A stretch of 37,332 nt of DNA from DASRHY01 sp046765875 (GTDB lineage: Bacteria; Actinomycetota; Actinomycetes; Propionibacteriales; Kribbellaceae). A program made the translations under genes and the position numbers. The DNA is taken from the NCBI GenBank assembly GCA_046765875.1, contig JBKPSJ010000286.1, positions 1 through 37,332 on the forward strand, written 5' to 3'. How positions within the stretch are numbered: the first letter of the stretch is position 1; every line of letters begins with the position of its first letter. The notes below the pieces were generated by a model. The model worked only from the letters and a program-made list of their open reading frames with translations, had not been told where the DNA came from and did not search any database. Below are positions 6,761-15,708 of the stretch, in pieces.

Positions 6761-8290
6761 TTAGGGGAGGCGGTAGGCGGGGTCGGACTTGATCGTCAGG
6801 ACGTCCATCTGGGCCTTCTGGAGCGAGCCGGAGTAGTCCCAGTTGAGCGACTGCCACCGGGTGAACTGGTCCAGCACCCACTGGCCGCTCTGGCGGGAGC
6901 CGTTGCCGGACTTGCCGTTGCCGCCGAACGGCAGGTGCGCCTCCGCGCCCGAGGTCGAGTTGTTGACGCTGACCATGCCCGCCGAGATCCCACGTGCGAA
7001 CCGGAACGCCTTCACCGGATCGGTCGTGTAGATCGACGACGACAACCCGTACCCCGGCTTGTTCGCCAGTGCCAGCGCGTCGTCGAAGTCGTCGTACGCG
7101 GTCACACCCACGATCGGGCCGAAGGTCTCGTTCATGAACAACTCGTCGTCCGGACGTACGCCCTCGACGATCACCGGGTGGTAGAACAACCCGCCCTCGC
7201 CGGTGAAGTCGCCGCGCGGGTTGTCCGCAGTGATCCGGCCGGTCCGGCCATGCACGGTGTGCTGCGGCCCGATCCAGCCGAGGTACTTCTCGAACGAGGT
7301 CGCGAACTTCGCGTCCAGCATCGGTCCGCACAGCACCTCGCCACCCGGGTCGCCGATCACCGCTGACTCCACCGCCGCGGCGAACCGGCGTACGAACTCA
7401 TCGTGGACCGACGAGTGCACGATCGCGGTACCCAGCGACGTACAACGCTGGCCGGCCGTACCGAACCCGGAGAACAGCGCACCCTGTACGGCAAGGTCGA
7501 GGTCGGCGTCCTCGGTCACGACCATCGGGTTCTTGCCGCCGAGTTCGAGGCACGGGGTCTGCAGATTCCGCCCGCACAACTCGCCGATCCGTACGCCGAC
7601 AGCGGTCGACCCGGTGAACCCCACCTTCTGGACCAGCCCGGCCTCGAGCGCCTGCGACAGCCCGTCGAAGGTGTCGGCTCCGTCGGCATAGACGACATCG
7701 AGCACCCCGGCCGGTACGCCCGCATGCGCGAACAACTCGTAGAAGGCGTCCGCGGACGCGGCGGCGTACTCGGCCGGCTTCCAGACGACGGCGTTGCCGC
7801 ACAGCAGGGCCGGCACGATGTACCAGGACGGCACGGCGACCGGAAAGTTGCCGGCGGTGATGACCGCGACCACGCCGACCGGGTTGCGAAACGTGAACAA
7901 CTGCTTGTCCGGCATCTCCGACGGCACCGTCTGGCCGTACAGCCGGCGTCCTTCGCCGAGGAAGAAGTCACAGGTGTCGACAACCTCCTGGACCTCGCCG
8001 AGCGCCTCTGCGTACGGCTTGCCGATTTCGCGGGTGACGAGCGCGGCCAGCCGCTCCTTGTTGTCGGCGGTGAGCCGGCCGACGTTCGCGATCACCTGGC
8101 CACGGACCGGCGCCGGCACACCCGCCCAGGCCGTCTGTGCCTCGCCGGTGGCGCGGCATGCGTCGACGAAGACCTCCGGCCCGGCGAGCTCGATCGAAGC
8201 CACCACCTCATCGGTCCGCGCCGGGTTGGACGACTCGTACGACCGGCCCGGCGCCTCGACGCGGTTCCCGGCGACAACACTCCGCAGCAC
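6761..8290 (-). CDS. aldehyde dehydrogenase, probable 2-oxoglutarate semialdehyde dehydrogenase
   Basis: A 509-residue NAD(P)-dependent aldehyde dehydrogenase. Conserved residues are N148 (ITAGNFP), K171 (VVWKPAEY), the general base E249 (CLELGGKNP) and the catalytic cysteine C283 (GTAGQRCTSLG). The GTG at 8290 is preferred, with AGAGGA 7 nt before it; a longer frame would begin with a TTG at 8317 just after the previous gene. In hydroxyproline breakdown the last step oxidises 2-oxoglutarate semialdehyde to 2-oxoglutarate. Its place next to the other pathway genes supports that assignment, which is not provable from sequence because ALDH subfamilies overlap in specificity. It follows the membrane-protein gene by 29 nt, suggesting co-transcription from the E1 gene. 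Confidence 0.9.
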   Translation of the reverse strand: MLRSVVAGNRVEAPGRSYESSNPARTDEVVASIELAGPEVFVDACRATGEAQTAWAGVPAPVRGQVIANVGRLTADNKERLAALVTREIGKPYAEALGEVQEVVDTCDFFLGEGRRLYGQTVPSEMPDKQLFTFRNPVGVVAVITAGNFPVAVPSWYIVPALLCGNAVVWKPAEYAAASADAFYELFAHAGVPAGVLDVVYADGADTFDGLSQALEAGLVQKVGFTGSTAVGVRIGELCGRNLQTPCLELGGKNPMVVTEDADLDLAVQGALFSGFGTAGQRCTSLGTAIVHSSVHDEFVRRFAAAVESAVIGDPGGEVLCGPMLDAKFATSFEKYLGWIGPQHTVHGRTGRITADNPRGDFTGEGGLFYHPVIVEGVRPDDELFMNETFGPIVGVTAYDDFDDALALANKPGYGLSSSIYTTDPVKAFRFARGISAGMVSVNNSTSGAEAHLPFGGNGKSGNGSRQSGQWVLDQFTRWQSLNWDYSGSLQKAQMDVLTIKSDPAYRLP

Positions 8291-8319
8291 GGCATTTCCT
8301 CTCGACGTCCGGACCAACC

Positions 8320-8862
8320 CTAGGACTTGACGGCGATGACGACACCAGCGAGCAAGGTGACCAGATAGAACACGAACGGCGGGATGTCCCTGGTGACGAC
8401 ATAGGCGATCAGGAAGACCGCGTCGGCGACCAGCACCACCCAGCCGAGCCAGCTCGGGTAGTCGGCGGTCAGCAACCCGCCGCCGCTGAGCGCCAAGCCC
8501 GCGATGGTCAGCAGTACGTACGTCGCGAACGGCAGGCCCGGCAACTCCCCGCGAGCGAACGCTGCCGGTGACACGGCCCGGCGATAGCAGCTGTACGCCC
8601 AGGCCAATACGCCTAGGAACAGCAGCACCGAGGCGATCACGAACGCCGCGCTACCCGGTATCAGCCCGACGCCGACGGCGACGATCAGCGGACCGGCCAC
8701 GTACAACGGCTGCGCGACCCGCCACGCGGTGCGACGCTCCTCGAGGAGCCGGAGACGCTCCTCCGGATCGGCGGTGCTGAACACCCGCGGCACACCGATA
8801 CCGGCGCCGATGCCGAACACGATCGAACCGACGATCATCAACACCCCGGCCGCCAGAGCCAT
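8320..8862 (-). CDS. six-helix membrane protein of unknown function
   Basis: 180 residues from the ATG at 8862, which is 4 nt after the stop of the E1 gene; the open frame extends upstream only inside that gene. About six hydrophobic segments are seen: residues 3-24, 50-66, 71-92, 107-128, 136-155 and 160-178. A short charged stretch after helix 1 (DPEERLRLLEERRTAWRVAQ) faces one side of the membrane. No enzymatic or transport motif is recognisable. Tight packing after E1 and before the aldehyde dehydrogenase suggests one transcript, but a functional link is not evident. Confidence 0.72.
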   Translation of the reverse strand: MALAAGVLMIVGSIVFGIGAGIGVPRVFSTADPEERLRLLEERRTAWRVAQPLYVAGPLIVAVGVGLIPGSAAFVIASVLLFLGVLAWAYSCYRRAVSPAAFARGELPGLPFATYVLLTIAGLALSGGGLLTADYPSWLGWVVLVADAVFLIAYVVTRDIPPFVFYLVTLLAGVVIAVKS

Positions 8863-8866
8863 CGGA

Positions 8867-10975
8867 TCAGGCCCGTACCAGCTGACGTGCCGCGTTCTCG
8901 ATCTGGTCCTCGGAGACCAGCACGTGCAGCGCCGCGTCGCCGAGGGGGATGAAGCTGTCCTCGCTGGCGACCCGCACGATCCGGCCGGTGAAACCCGCAT
9001 CGACCAGGGCGGTCACCACGCCCTCTGAGACTCCACCTGTGCGCCGGGTCTCGTCCACCACCAGCACCCGCCCAGTGACAGCCACCTCGCGGAACAGATC
9101 CTCCACCGGCAGTGGCGCCAGCCAGCGCAGGTCGACCACCCGCGCCCGGATCCCGAGGTCGTCCAGCCGCCGGGCGGCCCGCAGGCTCAGGTAGAGTCCA
9201 TTGCCAAAGGCAACGATCGTGAGATCCTGTCCGTCGCCGTAGGTCCGGGCCGATCCGACCGGAACCTCACCGCTGTCGATCGCCACCCAGCCCTCGTCAC
9301 TGGCGCTGAACAGATCCCGCTGGTGATACAGCGCGATCGGCTCCAGGAACACCGTCGTCGTACCCTTCTCGACCGCCTGGACCGCACACGTGCGCAGCAT
9401 CGCCGCGGCGTCGTCCGGCCGGGACGGGGAGGCGATCACCAGTCCCGGTACGTCGCGCAGTACCCCGATCGCATTGTCGTTGTGGAAGTGGCCGCCGAAC
9501 CCCTTCTGGTATCCGTACGCCGCCACCCGCACGATCATCGGGTTCAGGTACTGCCGCCGGGAGAAGAACGGCAGCGTCGCCGCCTCACCGCGGATCTGGT
9601 CCTCGGCGTTGTGCAGGTACGCCAGGTACTGGATCTCCGGGATCGGCAGCAACCCGGACAGGCCCGAGCCCAGACCGAGACCGAGGATCGACTGCTCGTC
9701 CAGCAGGGTGTCGAAGACCCGAGCCGGCCCGAACTGCTTCTGCAGCCCACGGGTGACGCCGTACACGCCGCCCTTGCGGGCCACGTCCTCGCCGAACACC
9801 ATCGACTGCGGATACGCCGTCAGGATGTCGGACAGCGCCTGGTTGATGCCCTGGGCCACGGTCAGTGGGAAGTCCCGGGCCTGCGCCGAGGCCGGCTTGG
9901 CCACGTCTAGCCGTAGCGGCTCCATCACCTCACGGGCCGAGCCGAGCTGGCGCCGCCGGCTGACCCGAGTCGCCACCGCGAGCACCTCGGCCCGCTTCGC
10001 CTCGTACCGGGTCACCACATCCCGGCCGGTCAGCAGCCCGCGGCTGATCAGCAGCCGGGCGGTACCGACCAGCGGGTCACGGCTGAGGTCCTCGGCCAGG
10101 TCGGCCGGAGCGCGGTACGCCGTCTCCACGTCGGACCCGGCGTGACCCATCAGCCGGACCGTACGCAGGTGCAGGAAGGCCGGCCGGCGGCGCCGGCGAA
10201 CCAGCTCAGCGGCCTCGAGACAAGCAGCGTAGACCTCTTCCAGATCGGTGCCGTCGGCGACGAAGTACGGCAGGTCACGTGCGAACCGGTACTCGATCCA
10301 GCCGGGCGGGGTACGGACGCTGATCCCGATCCCGTTGTCCTCGCACACCAGCAGCAGCGGCAGCGGCACGCCTTGGTACGTCGTATGCAGGGCGGCGTTG
10401 ATCGCACCGGCCGCGGTCGAGTGGTTCACCGAGGCGTCGCCGAAGCTGCAGACGACCACGGCGTCGACCGGCCACGGCGAGGGCACGGCCAGCTTGGCCG
10501 CGCGTTCCACGGCGAACGCCACACCCAGCGAGCGGGGTAGGTGCGACGCGATCGTCGACGTCTGCGGGATCACCGACAGCGCGTGGTTGCCGAACACCTT
10601 GTGCCGCCCGCCCGCGATCGGCTCGTCCGCCGCGGCGACCACGCCCAGCAAGACGTCGTACAGCGGGTTCTGCCCGGGGACCTGGGCGGCGCGGTGCAGA
10701 TAGAAGGCGCCCGAGCGGTAGTGCAGCAGCGCCGGGTCGGTCGGCCGCAGAGCGGCGGCAACGGCGGCATTGCTCTCGTGCCCGGCCGACCCGATCGTGT
10801 AGAAGCCCTGGCCGCGGGCGCGCAGCTCGCGGGCGGCCAGGTCAAGGTGGCGGCTGCCGAGCTGCGCGTCGAACAGCCGTAGCAGTAGGTCGTCGTCGAG
10901 TGCGCCGGTACCGCCCACGGGTCCTGCGGCGAGTCCGGGCACGGTCTCCAGGAAGTTCCGGTCGACGACCTCCAC
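8867..10975 (-). CDS. fused alpha-beta E1 component of a 2-oxo acid dehydrogenase (thiamine diphosphate dependent)
   Basis: A 702-residue protein with the E1-alpha domain (about 30-345) followed by the E1-beta domain (about 365-700). The thiamine-diphosphate motif is in the alpha half: GDASVNHSTAAGAINAA (179-195), then CEDNGIGISV (211-220). The beta half shows GEDVARKGGVYGVTRGL, PIPEIQYLAYLHNAEDQI and the C-terminal transketolase fold. The start is GTG with GGAAGGAG 8 nt upstream. Separate alpha and beta genes are the rule for branched-chain E1; fused forms are known, for example in Bacteroidetes and some actinobacteria. The usual beta-chain HSQ-like active-site run reads GGHFHNDNA here, so the histidine is retained. 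No E2 or E3 gene is in the window, so it must borrow these or act as a decarboxylase. Confidence 0.9.
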   Translation of the reverse strand: MEVVDRNFLETVPGLAAGPVGGTGALDDDLLLRLFDAQLGSRHLDLAARELRARGQGFYTIGSAGHESNAAVAAALRPTDPALLHYRSGAFYLHRAAQVPGQNPLYDVLLGVVAAADEPIAGGRHKVFGNHALSVIPQTSTIASHLPRSLGVAFAVERAAKLAVPSPWPVDAVVVCSFGDASVNHSTAAGAINAALHTTYQGVPLPLLLVCEDNGIGISVRTPPGWIEYRFARDLPYFVADGTDLEEVYAACLEAAELVRRRRRPAFLHLRTVRLMGHAGSDVETAYRAPADLAEDLSRDPLVGTARLLISRGLLTGRDVVTRYEAKRAEVLAVATRVSRRRQLGSAREVMEPLRLDVAKPASAQARDFPLTVAQGINQALSDILTAYPQSMVFGEDVARKGGVYGVTRGLQKQFGPARVFDTLLDEQSILGLGLGSGLSGLLPIPEIQYLAYLHNAEDQIRGEAATLPFFSRRQYLNPMIVRVAAYGYQKGFGGHFHNDNAIGVLRDVPGLVIASPSRPDDAAAMLRTCAVQAVEKGTTTVFLEPIALYHQRDLFSASDEGWVAIDSGEVPVGSARTYGDGQDLTIVAFGNGLYLSLRAARRLDDLGIRARVVDLRWLAPLPVEDLFREVAVTGRVLVVDETRRTGGVSEGVVTALVDAGFTGRIVRVASEDSFIPLGDAALHVLVSEDQIENAARQLVRA

Positions 10976-11068
10976 CGCAGGGGCTCCTTCCGGCCGAAAC
11001 GGGTCGAGACCGTCCCAGGATGCCGTGTCGTCAACGGCGACGGCACCGCACCCTGCGTGTACGCGTAC

Positions 11069-13645
11069 TCAGCTCTCGCCGGGCGTGCTCAGGAACGCGC
11101 GGCCGGCCTCGACCGCCTCGGCCCGGCTGTGCACGCCGAGCTTGTCCAGCACGGCGGCGACATGGTTGGCCGCGGTCCGTACCGACAGCACGAGCCGAGT
11201 GGCGATCTCGGCGTTGCTCAGGCCCTCGGACAGCAGTTGCAGCACCTCGAGCTGACGTGCGGTCAGACCCGCAGGGTTGGTCCGGGTCGTCGACGCCGGG
11301 CCGCGCGGCGCGGTCACACCGAGGTCGCGCAGCCGGCGGCGGACGATCCGGGCCAGCGGCGCGGCCCCGAGCGCGTCCAGTGCGTTGAGGGCGGTCAGCA
11401 GATCGGCCGGATCCGGGCTCTCCGACAGCGCCAGCGCGCGCTCGTACGGGCAGTCCCGCCACAGCCTGGCGGCCTCGCGCCAGCGGCCGGCCAGGAGCAG
11501 CCCGTACGGTCCATGCTCTCCGCTTCCTGGGTGCGGCCGCCCCGCCTTGGCCAGCCAGTAGCCGAGCTCGGGCGTGTACACAGGCGCGGTCAGCCCGCAC
11601 ACCTCGGCGTACATCTCACCGGCCGCTCGCGCGGCCTCATCGGTGTCGCCGCGCAGCCATGCGCATTCGGCCGCGGCGGCGGCCGCGGGTGCGGTCCACT
11701 GCACCTCCCGCAGCCCGGTACCGAGCTCGACGGCGGTCGCCAGCACCGCCTCGGCATCCGCATCACCGCGGCGTGCCTTGGCCCGGCCGATCACGCCCAG
11801 CGCCGGCGCGGCGTACACCGGCCGGCTCTCCATCCCGGCGTTCGCCCACTTCACCGCGTCGTCCCAGTGGCCGCGGGCCAGCTCGATCCGGGCCCACCCG
11901 ACCTGCATGTACGCCAGGAACCCGAGGTGCTCGTCGTGCTCGGCGAGATCGGCACCGGCCCGCAGGTACGGCTCAGCCTCGTCGATCCGATACCGGTCGA
12001 GCAGCTCCCAGGCGATGTTGACGTACGCGCGGCAGGCGTGGTCGATCTCGCCGGCGTCGAGCGCGACCCGCAGGCTCTCCTCGAGGAGCTGGCGGCCGTG
12101 GTCGTCGCCGGACCGCCACAGCGCCGAGCCGAGGTTGTTCAGCGCGTGTGCGAGGGTCGCGTCGTCGCCGGTCTGCCGGGCCAGGTCGACGGCGCGCTCG
12201 GCCAGCGGGATCGCGTCGGCGTCCCGGAAGGCGAGCATGTGCAGCTGCGAGCGGTTGCTGTACGCGATCGCGAGCAGCCGCGGGTCGCCGACCCGCTCCA
12301 GTACCGCCACCGCTTCCTTCGCGTTCTGCTCGGCGACCGGCCGGTTGCCGTTCCACCACTGCATTCGCGACATCCAGCGCAGGCCGGCCCCGAGCGCGGC
12401 GTCGTCGCCGAGCCGGCGGTAAAGCTCCAGCGCCTGCTCCTGCGCCGCCACCGACAGGTCGCCCTCGCCGAGGATGTAGCACTCGACCGCGTACCCCTCC
12501 AGCAGCGCGGCCTGCTCCTCTGGCGGGAATCCGTCGCGGTGCTCCAGTACAAGCCGGTAGTGCGCGACCGCCTCGCGATGCGCGCCACCACCGGCAGCGG
12601 ACCGCGCCGCCCGCGGGCCGTACCGCGCGATCGCGTCCCGGTCACCGGCCTCGGCCGCGTGATGCACGAGCCGGGCCACGTCGATGCCGGGCTGTTCGAC
12701 CAGCTGGGCCAGCACCCGGGAGTTGAGCACCGCCCGCCGTACCGCAAACAACGCGTCCGCGATGGCCCGCCGGGTCAGCTCGTGCCGAAATGTCACCCGG
12801 TCCGGCGACGCCACCAGCAGACCGCGCTCCTCGGCCTCGGCGAGCGCCGGCAGACCGCCCGGTACCAGCGCGTCGACCAGCTGCCGGTCGATCGCCGACG
12901 GTACGACGCTGAGCTGCTCGACTGCTTCCCTGGTGGCCGGATCCAGGCGGCCGAGACGGGCAAGTACGGCATCTACGACCGTGGGCGAGACGCCGGTTCC
13001 TTCGTGCAGCACCTCGCTGACGAAGAACGGGTTACCCGACGTCACCGCGTACACCTCTTCGGCATCGACAGCGGCGCCCTGGCTGAGCTGCCTGACCGCG
13101 TCTGGCGACAGCCGCTGCAGCGGCATCCGCCGGGCGTGAGGCGCGGCGAGGGCGAGCAACTGGTGCAGCGGATGGTCGCGGCCGAGTTCGTCGTCGCGGT
13201 ACGTCAGCATCAGCACCACCGGAAGCTCGTGCGCCCGGCGGACCAGATACCGCAGCACGTCGAGGCTGGCGTCGTCGGCCCAGTGCACGTCCTCGATCGC
13301 CAGCACCGTAGGGTGGCCGGTCCAGTCCAGCTCTGTTCGCAGGGCGGTCAGGATCCGGTCGCGATCGTCGCCGTTGCGCAGCGCCCGGGTGAGTTCGGCG
13401 CTGACGCTGCCGATCAGGTCCCGGAACGGCCCGAGCGTGCGGGCCGCGGCGAGATCGTCGCAGTGCCCGACCAGCATCCGCCCCTCGGCCGGGATCCGGC
13501 CGCGCATCGCCTCGACCATGCTGGACTTGCCGATGCCGGCCTCGCCGTACACCAGCACCACGCAGCCCTCACCCGATGCGGCGGCACGTGCCGCGGCGGC
13601 CAGTTCGCGGAGCTCGTGGTCACGTTCGAGGATCCGCCTCCCCAC
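11069..13645 (-). CDS. large ATPase-LuxR transcriptional regulator (LAL type)
   Basis: 858 residues. The N-terminal AAA/STAND ATPase has Walker A GEAGIGKSS (34-42) and Walker B VLAIEDVHWADD (114-125). A long TPR-like helical middle follows. The C-terminal LuxR helix-turn-helix (about 790-850) reads LTARQLEVLQLLSEGLSNAE, then SVRTAANHVAAVLDKLGV. Proteins of this layout couple ATP and ligand or partner binding to transcription activation. The start is GTG at 13645 with only a weak ribosome site, so a nearby alternative is possible. It lies 29 nt after the LLM oxidoreductase gene on the same strand and 93 nt before the E1 gene. Targets are unknown; adjacent genes are candidates. Confidence 0.9.
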   Translation of the reverse strand: MGRRILERDHELRELAAAARAAASGEGCVVLVYGEAGIGKSSMVEAMRGRIPAEGRMLVGHCDDLAAARTLGPFRDLIGSVSAELTRALRNGDDRDRILTALRTELDWTGHPTVLAIEDVHWADDASLDVLRYLVRRAHELPVVLMLTYRDDELGRDHPLHQLLALAAPHARRMPLQRLSPDAVRQLSQGAAVDAEEVYAVTSGNPFFVSEVLHEGTGVSPTVVDAVLARLGRLDPATREAVEQLSVVPSAIDRQLVDALVPGGLPALAEAEERGLLVASPDRVTFRHELTRRAIADALFAVRRAVLNSRVLAQLVEQPGIDVARLVHHAAEAGDRDAIARYGPRAARSAAGGGAHREAVAHYRLVLEHRDGFPPEEQAALLEGYAVECYILGEGDLSVAAQEQALELYRRLGDDAALGAGLRWMSRMQWWNGNRPVAEQNAKEAVAVLERVGDPRLLAIAYSNRSQLHMLAFRDADAIPLAERAVDLARQTGDDATLAHALNNLGSALWRSGDDHGRQLLEESLRVALDAGEIDHACRAYVNIAWELLDRYRIDEAEPYLRAGADLAEHDEHLGFLAYMQVGWARIELARGHWDDAVKWANAGMESRPVYAAPALGVIGRAKARRGDADAEAVLATAVELGTGLREVQWTAPAAAAAAECAWLRGDTDEAARAAGEMYAEVCGLTAPVYTPELGYWLAKAGRPHPGSGEHGPYGLLLAGRWREAARLWRDCPYERALALSESPDPADLLTALNALDALGAAPLARIVRRRLRDLGVTAPRGPASTTRTNPAGLTARQLEVLQLLSEGLSNAEIATRLVLSVRTAANHVAAVLDKLGVHSRAEAVEAGRAFLSTPGES

Positions 13646-13674
13646 CCCACGATGCTCTCACGGGGGGTACGCCA

Positions 13675-14535
13675 TCAGGTGAGAACGGCGAGAGCGTCAC
13701 GGAGGGCGCCGAGATGGTCATCCAAGGTGGCCAGGCCCATCCCCATCGTGTTGACGCACAGGTGCGTCGCACCCAGGTCGCGCCAGCCGTCGACGAATGC
13801 GCGGCGGTCCTGCTCGGGTACGGCCGACAGCGTCAGCCGCGGCTCGATGCCGATCTCGTCCGGCTCGCGCCCGGCCTCGGCCGCGGCCTGGCGGATCCGC
13901 TCGATCGCCTCCCGCGCGACCCGGTCCGGCGGGCGTTGCGGCATCCAGCCGTCGCCCATCCGGCCGGTACGCCGCAAGGTGACATCGGCGCCTCCACCGA
14001 ACCAGACCGGGATCCTCCGGCGGACCGGCAGCGGTCGGATGCCGGCGTTGTCGATGTGATGCCACCGGCCGTCGAAGCTGATCGTGGGCTCGGCCCACAG
14101 CCGCCGCAGCACCTCGACCTGTTCCTCGCTGCGCCGGCCGCGGTTGTGGAAGTCCTCGCCGAGCGCCTCCATCTCGACCTGGTTCCAGCCGACGCCGACG
14201 CCGAGACGCAACCGGCCGCCGCTGAGTACGTCGACCTCGGCGGCCTGCTTGGCGACCAGCCCGGTCTGCCGCTGCGGCAGGATCAGCACACCGGTCACCA
14301 GTTCGACCTCACGGGTGATCGCGGCCAAGTAGCCGAACAGCACGAAGACCTCGTGGAACAGGTCGCCGCTGTCGTACCCCCGCCAGCCGGGCCGGGTGCC
14401 GGATCCGGCACCGATCACATGGTCGTAGGCCAGGATGTGCCGGTAGCCCATCTCCTCGACGGCCTCGGCCCAAGCGCGCACCGCGCCGGGGTCTGGGCCG
14501 ATTTCGGTCTGCGGGAACACCGCGCCCATCCTCAT
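13675..14535 (-). CDS. LLM-class flavin (probably F420-dependent) oxidoreductase
   Basis: A 286-residue TIM-barrel protein of the luciferase-like monooxygenase superfamily. Typical runs are GYRHILAYDHVIGAG (near 30-44), FGYLAAITREVELVTGVLIL (near 69-88) and GGRLRLGVGVGWNQVEMEAL (near 105-124). A C-terminal IGIEPRLTLSA segment is also seen. Close actinobacterial relatives mostly use F420 rather than FMN, which is inferred here from family resemblance. The ATG at 14535 is the first start; a second in-frame ATG follows two codons later. It is transcribed away from the LacI gene, sharing the 141-nt region that holds the operators. The substrate is not identifiable. Confidence 0.88.
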   Translation of the reverse strand: MRMGAVFPQTEIGPDPGAVRAWAEAVEEMGYRHILAYDHVIGAGSGTRPGWRGYDSGDLFHEVFVLFGYLAAITREVELVTGVLILPQRQTGLVAKQAAEVDVLSGGRLRLGVGVGWNQVEMEALGEDFHNRGRRSEEQVEVLRRLWAEPTISFDGRWHHIDNAGIRPLPVRRRIPVWFGGGADVTLRRTGRMGDGWMPQRPPDRVAREAIERIRQAAAEAGREPDEIGIEPRLTLSAVPEQDRRAFVDGWRDLGATHLCVNTMGMGLATLDDHLGALRDALAVLT

Positions 14536-14609
14536 GATCCCAGGACTCTAGCGCGAAGCAGGGACCGGCGCCGCCGGCACACAGCAGTACCAGACCGACA
14601 CGCGAGGTA

Positions 14610-14663
14610 TTGACAACGTTGATTCAAACCGGTTTAAGTAGAAATCGTTCAAACCGGTTTGAA
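14610..14663 (+). promoter_or_regulatory. LacI-gene promoter with two 16-bp operators
   Basis: TTGACA at 14610-14615 is a perfect -35; TTTAAG at 14633-14638, 17 nt later, is the likely -10. Two LacI-type sites are present: TTCAAACCGGTTTAAG (14623-14638), overlapping the -10, and the perfect palindrome TTCAAACCGGTTTGAA (14648-14663), ending 13 nt before the ATG. Their centres are 25 bp apart. The CG at each centre is characteristic of LacI/GalR-family sites. The layout predicts autorepression of the whole operon and possibly of the divergent oxidoreductase. Confidence 0.85.
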
Positions 14664-14676
14664 TGATGGAGCACGG

Positions 14677-15702
14677 ATGACACGGCACCCGACCATCGAC
14701 GACGTGGCAGCACATGCGGGGGTGTCGAAGGGGACGGTCTCGTTCGTGCTCAACGGGCGGGCCGGGGTCGCGGCGGCTACCAAGCAGCGCGTGCTCGCCG
14801 CGGTGGAGGAGCTGGGGTGGACGCCGAACCGCAGGGCGCGGTCGCTGTCGACCTCGCGCGCCGACGCGATCGGGATGGTCCTGGCCCGCGACCCGGTCCT
14901 GCTCGGGTCGGACCCGTTCTTCGCACCGTTCATCGCCGGCGTCGAGTCGGTGCTCGCACCACTGGGTCAGTCGCTGCTGATCCGGTTCGTCAGCGGGGAG
15001 ACCGAGGCGGCCGCGTACCGGACACTGGCGAAGGAGCACCACGTCGACGGCGTGATCCTGTCCGACCTCCGACGGGCTGACCCGCGGATCGCGCTCGCAC
15101 GCGAGCTCGGCCTGCCCGCGGTGACGCTGAACCGGCCGACCGTCCGCTCGGAGTTCCCCGCTGCCTGCGTCGACGACAAGGCGGGCATCGCCGACGCCGT
15201 CGACCACCTGGTCGCACTCGGGCACACCCGGATCGCGCACGTCGGCGGCCCGGAGGTGTATCTGCACGCGACCGGCCGCCGCCGCGCCTGGGCACAGGCG
15301 ATGCGCCGGCACGGCCTGGAGGCCACGCATTTCGTCGCGTCCGACTTCACAGCTGCAGGTGGAGCCGCCGCGACCAGGACGCTGCTCGGGGTGCCGCTAC
15401 GGCAGCGTCCTACGGCGGTCATCTACGCGAACGACCTGATGGCGATCGCGGGGATGGCCGCCGCACAGCAGCTCGGCGTCGGCGTTCCCGACGAGTTGTC
15501 GATCGTCGGGTTCGACGACGCCGAGCTGTCGGCATACCTGCATCCGGCACTCACCACGGTCCGCACCGACGCCTTCGGGTTCGGGCGCGCGGCCGCGGAG
15601 ACGCTGCTGGCCGCGATCCGTGGGGGCCCGCCGGCCGACCGGGTACTGCCGGCCGCACAGCTGGTGGTCAGAGACTCCACCGCTCGGGCACGAGAAAGGT
15701 AA
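14677..15702 (+). CDS. LacI-family transcriptional repressor
   Basis: 341 residues from the ATG at 14677, which has GGAG 7 nt upstream; an ATG 18 nt earlier would begin inside the operator and has no ribosome site. The helix-turn-helix and hinge occupy residues 1-60 (TIDDVAAHAGVSKGTVSFVL, then GWTPNRRARSL). The periplasmic-binding-protein-like sensor fills the rest, with typical TAVIYANDLMAIAGMAAAQQ and ELSIVGFDDAELSAYLHPAL runs. It is the first gene of the operon it most likely controls: the binding-protein start is 7 nt after its stop. The inducer is probably a sugar or oligosaccharide released by the downstream enzymes; GH130 suggests a mannoside, which is inference. Confidence 0.95.
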   Translation: MTRHPTIDDVAAHAGVSKGTVSFVLNGRAGVAAATKQRVLAAVEELGWTPNRRARSLSTSRADAIGMVLARDPVLLGSDPFFAPFIAGVESVLAPLGQSLLIRFVSGETEAAAYRTLAKEHHVDGVILSDLRRADPRIALARELGLPAVTLNRPTVRSEFPAACVDDKAGIADAVDHLVALGHTRIAHVGGPEVYLHATGRRRAWAQAMRRHGLEATHFVASDFTAAGGAAATRTLLGVPLRQRPTAVIYANDLMAIAGMAAAQQLGVGVPDELSIVGFDDAELSAYLHPALTTVRTDAFGFGRAAAETLLAAIRGGPPADRVLPAAQLVVRDSTARARER

Positions 15703-15708
15703 GGATTG

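Noticed and set aside
11057..14059. 1000-codon plus-strand frame opposite the LAL regulator and LLM gene
   Set aside because: No domain, low-complexity composition typical of antisense frames in high-GC DNA; the minus strand has Walker and LuxR motifs.
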